A DNA stretch of 29,156 bases from positions 13,710-42,865 of the forward strand of contig QZLH01000300.1 of NCBI GenBank assembly GCA_003833135.1. Direction: 5' to 3'. The number at the start of each line of letters is the position of its first letter. The stretch's first letter is position 1. The position numbers were made by a program, and so were the translations under genes. This document shows, one piece after another, positions 24,749 to 29,156 of the stretch. Under the pieces are notes generated by a model. That model ran no database searches. It saw only the letters and a program-made list of their open reading frames with translations, and was not told the DNA's origin. The DNA comes from Oehlia diaphana. Taxonomy: Eukaryota; Glomeromycota; Glomeromycetes; Glomerales; Glomeraceae.

Positions 24749-24761
24749 TGACGTCACGTGA
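24749..24761. promoter_or_regulatory. overlapping CRE (TGACGTCA) and E-box (TCACGTGA) inside the MULE right end
   Basis: Two perfect palindromes share three bases: TGACGTCA at 24749-24756 and TCACGTGA at 24754-24761, directly inside the right terminal repeat. They match the consensus sites of CREB/ATF-type bZIP and bHLH factors. The left end has no equivalent. Being at the 3' end of the transposase, the sites could affect a neighbouring host gene or bind transposase; function is speculative. Confidence 0.4.
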
Positions 24762-24808
24762 TCCGGGTTCAAACACCCCGTGTACAAATAGAAATCGCCA
24801 TTTATAAA

Positions 24809-25748
24809 ATACTATATAAATTATTTATTAAAATAAAACAATTTTTTGGTCATAAAATAATATATATCAAAATATGCTTTTATATAAATTTTTATTTATC
24901 TAAAAACTTTAGTTTTTTTTAAAATAAATATAAAAAATAAATTAAAGATATATTTTTAATATTCAAAAATGATTAATAAATTAAAAATAAATTAGCTGTA
25001 AAAATTTATTGGAAAAGAAAAAGTAAAAAAATAACTTGATATTAAGATTCATATTATATAGTTTAAAATCTGTTATTTTACAAAACAAATTTTTTTTCTT
25101 AGCAAAAGTGATTAATATTATAATTTGTAAACTGAAAATTCATTTTAATAAAAACTTTTTATCTAGATCTCAAATTTTAAAAATATCAAAAGTCTTTTTT
25201 CAATTCTAAAAAACTATTAAATATATAAATCAATAGTAATTAAAAAATTATTTTTATTTTAAGGAAAAGATCAACTATATTTCTCACTTACCAATCACTT
25301 AGGTAAATATATCATTTTTGATTAAAAAGATGATACTTGTTAATTATAGAAGTTAGTTGTATAAACTGTTGTATTATTTTTGATTATTGAAAAAAATTCT
25401 GTCATTTTTGATTATTGAAAAAAAATTCTATTGTTTTTGATTATTAAAAAAAATGTATAATTTTTGATTATCACATCTATTTATTTAATTTATACTAAAC
25501 AAGTTAATATATCATTGTATAATATATAACGTGTTCACATAATATTTTTCTTCATATGACAAATGGTTTAATTCTTTTTCTTTTTCAAAAATTTTGATTT
25601 CTTTTTTGATATTTTTTTCTTTATTATATATATAATAGTTTTTATAATATATTTTGCATTTTATAATCTTGTTTATATTTTTTAAATGATAATTATTTGT
25701 AATAATTTTCTTTCTATAAATTTGTATAATATTACTATATATTATAAT
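24809..25748. other. very AT-rich spacer
   Basis: About 0.9 kb of A/T-rich sequence between the MULE and the decayed transposase. Except for the 28-bp tandem repeat listed separately I see nothing in it. The 85-codon minus-strand frame at 25512-25769 is Ile/Lys/Asn/Tyr-only low-complexity sequence, as expected by chance. Confidence 0.6.
25376..25472 (+). repeat. 28-bp AT-rich tandem repeat, about 3.5 copies
   Basis: Copies begin at 25376, 25404, 25433 and 25460 with the core TTTTTGATTAT followed by an A-run and ATTCT. Spacing is 27-29 bp. A single related core (ATTTTTGATTA) lies near 25314. Confidence 0.75.
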
Positions 25749-28618
25749 ATGAAAACTTATGAAAATCAAATCAAATACAATGATGATGACTCAGTAAATG
25801 TACCATTTGGTTATGTTGCAGAATGGTATATATCAAATGCAAATTTTTTAAAAATCATTGCTTAAAAAATTAAAGTAGACAAGTTACTTCTAAACTCGTT
25901 AAAGTTGAAATCTTAATGGTAAAATATGTATAAAAGGCAATAGATTACTTAGCATAAAAAACTAAAACTAGAACGGTAAAATCAATAAATTGTATTAATG
26001 ATATTTTAGTTTCAATCAGTTAGAAAGAGATTTGGTTTCTCAAATTGAATTAAAATTAGCCAAAAATCAACAGTGCTGGTATTGGATAATGTACTGTTTA
26101 GGTGATAAAAGCAATTGTCAAAGATTATGCAATAGTATTGAAAGGTGCAATGAAAATTGTGAAAATTATAATTTACAAAATAATTTGAAAAATGAAACTG
26201 ATACTGTATGTACCATTGTAATATCAGAGTTATTTTTAAATGTTAGTCATCTTAGCTATTATTAAAAAATCCATTGCAAATTACTATTAAAGAGAACTCA
26301 TTGTATATTTTACAATAATAATATTCCTAAAATTTTAAGAATAAATTTAATTTATTCTGTCAGAGATTTAATAGCATTAAGCAGAAAAGTAGACCACAGG
26401 ACAGCCAAAGTGATAAAAGCAAAATTATTAACATCACTTAATGGTACATTAGAAAAAGTAATTAACAATATATTAGCAAGTTAACATATAATATGTAATA
26501 ATAACAAACTCTGGCAATTTATTGCCAGAAATGATAAGAAATTAAAGAATAATATTAGTTCTTAGACTCAGCTTAATAGTTTAATAAATAATATATTAAA
26601 ATTTCAAGGTTTTATATTATATTATCAAATAGCAGATATTAATCAACCAGCTAATTCACCTAATCAATATTATTAACTTATAATTTCTAATGAGTATTAA
26701 TTAAAAAATGCTCATGATTATAGTAAAATTTGTATTAGAATAAATGGTAAATATGATTTAAATTTGAACTGTATATCAGTATTATCAATTGTCACTGAGA
26801 ATAGTGCTAGTTGCGAATTGCCTATTGCATTTAATAAGTAAAATTTAATATATATTAAATTATTTAATATATAATTTCTTGTAATTTATTAAATTGTAAA
26901 TAAAATATATATATTAGCACTATTTAATATATTTAATAAGAAAAATTATCATACTATAAAATTGGTTATTGATGCTATTAAAAAAAATATTCCATGTGAT
27001 AATAAGTTTTGTGAATATAAGTAGTACTATAAAATCTCTTATCTGAAAATAAGTTTTAACAAGTTTGTGAATATTAAAATAATAATTGGAAGCTATATAT
27101 TTTAATTGATAAGTATAGATCATCTAAACTTACTATTCAAAATACTTCATATAAACCAATTTTATGTTGGTTTCATATTATAAAAACTTTTAGTAAAAAT
27201 TTAAATAAATAGCAGATACCTGCAAAATTCAGGTAAGTTATATATTATATTAATTTTTTTTATTAAAATTAATAACTAATTAATTATTTTATTATTTAGA
27301 TATCCAATAGCATTAATAGCGTTTAAAATTGTAGATCATAATCGAACTGAAGAAACTGCAATTGAAATAGCTAAGAAATATATCAAATTTATTAACACTT
27401 TTCTGTTAGAAAAAACTAAGAAAGATAAATTAATAGATGATTTATCTAAAAATTGGATGTGCACAGAGTGGCAAGTAAGTTTTATTAATACTAATCGTAT
27501 TTCTAAAAATATTTAAACAGATTTCTATAGACTACAAACAATTTTACAAAAAGGATCAATAGAACAATTAAAGTAATATATAGTGGAATAAATACTATTG
27601 ACATTTGTTAAATGAATGTATAGAATAAAATTTCAAAGTAAAAATATTATAAGTCATAAAAGATTTAATTAAGTTTGAATTTGGTTTAGTTACTTTATTT
27701 AATACTCAAATGATTGAACAGGTAAGAATTTTTTCGTTATTATTTTTAATTAATATTATTAAATTAATTTATTATAAATTATTTATAGCAAACTAAAAAT
27801 GAATATGTTATGATAAACTTCAAAGATTAAATCAAAGAAGATTAGATTTTCTTCTTAATATGGTTAAGATATTATCAAATCAAAATACTTTTCTTGTCAA
27901 AAAATTTATTTATATCTTTTTATGATGATAAACTTTATATCTAGATAAGGAAATTGTATAAAGATTAAATAATATGATCAATTTTCTTATGAAATCTTTA
28001 TTATTCAAAAATATAATATTAGAACAAGAATTTTATATATGTAATATTATTACTGGTAAATGTACATACTGGAAATACATATAAAATACTGTATATTGCA
28101 GGTTATAGTACCTTCCTATGCATAGTACCCTACTTGAAAAATTCCATAGAATTGTATAGTACTCTAAGGAGTATTTTACATTTATTTTGTAATCCAGTAA
28201 TCAGATTTGTGCAAACTTTTTTTTGTTTGATAGCTCTCATTGAGCTCTTCAAAATAAAAAAGATCACTCAAATTAGACTGGTAAATTGTGAGATATTTAC
28301 AATTTTTAAGCTTTGTTTAGTACCTGAAAGTACAGGGTTAAACTCCTGATTTTTGCAAGATATCCAGGATACTATAGCCTGCAATATATGGTAATTCATT
28401 ACATGATAAATGTAGGCATTGTCATGCAGCCACTTTGCTTATAGAAATACTACAAAAAAAATATCTAAAAGTTGTAAACAAAGTAAAGAAAAATCTTATT
28501 TTTTATTTTTATAATAAGGAACGAGTAGTTTCTGCATTTATAAAAATAATGTAATATATCAAGGTGACATTACTAACATAGAAGATTCTTATCAAGAAAT
28601 TATATGGGCTGATTTTTA
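25749..28618 (+). pseudogene. decayed transposase gene, MULE/SWIM type, different lineage from the intact MULE
   Basis: A series of short open blocks on the plus strand is broken by stops and frame changes. Recognisable pieces in order: 25749-25863 (VPFGYVAEWYIS); 26032-26265, Cys-rich (QCWYWIMYCLGDKSNCQR); 26356-26481 (VDHRTAKVIKAKLL); 26702-26840 (CIRINGKYDLNLN); 27088-27232 (PILCWFHIIKTFSKNL); 27300-27514 (RYPIALIAFKIV, KNWMCTEW); 27527 onward (TTNNFTKRINRTIK); 28020-28080 and 28392-28455, the two halves of a SWIM-like finger (CNIITGKC; LHDKCRHCHAA); about 28540-28618 (VIYQGDITNIEDSYQEIIW). A fossil intron (27233-27299, GTAAGT to TTTAG) still joins FR to YPIAL in phase. A small element splits the SWIM region. 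CWFH followed by NNFTxRxNR fits a transposase core. It is clearly non-functional. Confidence 0.7.
28087..28393. mobile_element. nested 303-bp inverted-repeat element with TA at both ends (Tc1/mariner-like MITE)
   Basis: The left end 28089-28112 reads CTGTATATTGCAGG then TTATAGTACC. The reverse complement of the right end (28367-28391) reads CCATATATTGCAGG then CTATAGTATCC. TA lies directly outside both ends (28087-28088 and 28392-28393), as expected for a TA target duplication. The element interrupts the SWIM-finger region of the decayed transposase, whose sequence resumes right after it. It has no transposase of its own; the 71-codon frame inside (28134-28349) has no recognisable motif. Confidence 0.75.
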
Positions 28619-29156
28619 GAATTAACGAAATTAGAATATTTTACAAAATTTTACAAGTTACTTCAACTCGAAATATAAAATTACATTTCACAAATTAAAC
28701 CATATGTATTACAAGGTCATGTAATATGAATTTAATTTCAGTTATTTATAGTGATAAAATATTTTTTTTCGCAAATTGATTTGAAGTTTTCAGGTTGGTG
28801 ATTATCTGTGAATATAAATTTTGTTTATATTTTATTTATTAATTAGTTAGCTTTACTATACAGGTTAAAAAGTGAAAAATCAGGCATCAATCAGTCACCA
28901 ATCGGGTACCAATCAGGTAGCTGATTGGTGACCGATTGGTAACTGATTGGCATTTTCGCCAAATACCGTCACCAATCAGGCAGTTTGCTAACTTTTGATC
29001 CAGTAATCAGAAAATGATGAAATATAGTTCATTGGAATCGTCTCAACAAGACGAATCTAATGGTAATAAAATTGTATTTCTAGGATTAATAGTTAATAAG
29101 AAATTAAATAAAATATAAATAATATATTTTTATTTTTATATTTTATTTAATATCTC
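28619..29156. other. AT-rich right edge of the window
   Basis: Apart from the CCAAT hairpin, no gene or RNA is seen. Any right-hand terminus of the decayed transposon should fall here or beyond the window, but no partner inverted repeat was identified near 24800-25750. Confidence 0.5.
28888..28950. repeat. long hairpin built of CCAATCAG / ACCAATCGG repeats
   Basis: The left arm 28888-28916 holds CAATCAG, ACCAATCGG and ACCAATCAG separated by two-base spacers. The right arm 28921-28949 is its reverse complement except in the spacers, with a 4-nt loop GTAG. One more ACCAATCAGG follows at 28970-28979. The block therefore contains seven CCAAT-type motifs or close variants at 11-bp spacing on alternating strands. 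It lies about 270 bp beyond the decayed transposase and could be a terminal or subterminal part of that element. Confidence 0.8.

Larger units (their letters stand above)
21330..24808 (+). mobile_element. complete Mutator-like (MULE) DNA transposon with 9-bp target duplication
   Basis: The left terminal repeat (21339-21375) and the reverse complement of the right one (24763-24799) align over 37 bp without gaps and with about seven mismatches. The shared core is TACACGGGGTGTTTG. Immediately outside both ends is the 9-mer ATTTATAAA (21330-21338 and 24800-24808), a target duplication of the length expected for Mutator elements. The enclosed 3461 bp carry one intact transposase gene on the plus strand. 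Because the 9-mer is pure A/T in an A/T-rich region, a chance match is possible, but it falls exactly at both repeat ends. The intact gene and the target duplication suggest a fairly recent insertion. Confidence 0.85.

Noticed and set aside
24764..24781. tRNA B-box-like sequence (GGGTTCAAAC) suggesting a tRNA gene
   Set aside because: It is part of the MULE right inverted repeat; no A box, cloverleaf or anticodon arm can be built around it.
25781..25789. ATGACTCAG as a further Gcn4 site
   Set aside because: It lies within the coding remnant of the decayed transposase and has no gene downstream that it could plausibly control.
28134..28349. 71-codon open frame inside the nested element as a transposase
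   Set aside because: Hydrophobic low-complexity sequence with no catalytic motif; the 303-bp element is too small to be autonomous.

Overview
This window is AT-rich eukaryotic nuclear DNA, almost certainly fungal. Its genes are split by many short GT-AG introns (mostly 57-105 bp), stand close together, and are separated by very AT-rich spacers holding transposon material. The intron style, the base composition and the FAR1/MULE-type transposases suggest an early-diverging fungus such as a Glomeromycotina (Rhizophagus-like) species. The species assignment is inference; no rRNA or marker gene is present.

Layout, left half. An unrecognised small gene or gene fragment (about 502-1076, +) follows a spacer with CTTTAGGT-type repeats. 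A mitochondrial-type acetoacetyl-CoA thiolase (1371-3320, -, 11 exons including a predicted 4-nt microexon) and a SNRNP27-like tri-snRNP protein (3905-5213, +) diverge from a 584-bp spacer that carries a small inverted-repeat element and a duplicated TCACGTGA block. An Obg-family mitochondrial ribosome-assembly GTPase (5424-6967, -) and the COPI coat subunit alpha-COP (7215-11978, +, 16 exons, 1228 codons) diverge from a 247-bp spacer.

Layout, middle. The COPA to TyrRS spacer contains a possible decayed reading frame and a MITE-like element. A cytosolic tyrosyl-tRNA synthetase with a C-terminal EMAP-II-like domain (13450-15249, -) is followed by a HID1 family Golgi trafficking protein (16214-20425, +, 13 exons). 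Two exact Gcn4-type sites lie upstream of the synthetase. These are unrelated housekeeping genes (splicing, mitochondrial metabolism and translation, secretory traffic, tRNA charging), not a cluster. Alpha-COP and HID1 both act at the Golgi, but nothing suggests joint control.

Layout, right end. An apparently complete Mutator-like (MULE) transposon occupies 21339-24799. It has 37-bp terminal inverted repeats, a 9-bp target duplication and one intact four-exon transposase with DDE, SWIM and zinc-knuckle motifs. Further right (25749-28618) is a decayed transposase of a different lineage, with a fossil intron and a nested 303-bp inverted-repeat element with TA at both ends. After it comes an unusual hairpin made of CCAATCAG repeats. 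I see no CRISPR array, rRNA, tRNA or operon structure.

All exon boundaries were worked out by hand from reading frame, splice consensus and remembered family conservation. Summed exon lengths of the six conserved genes and the MULE transposase are divisible by three.
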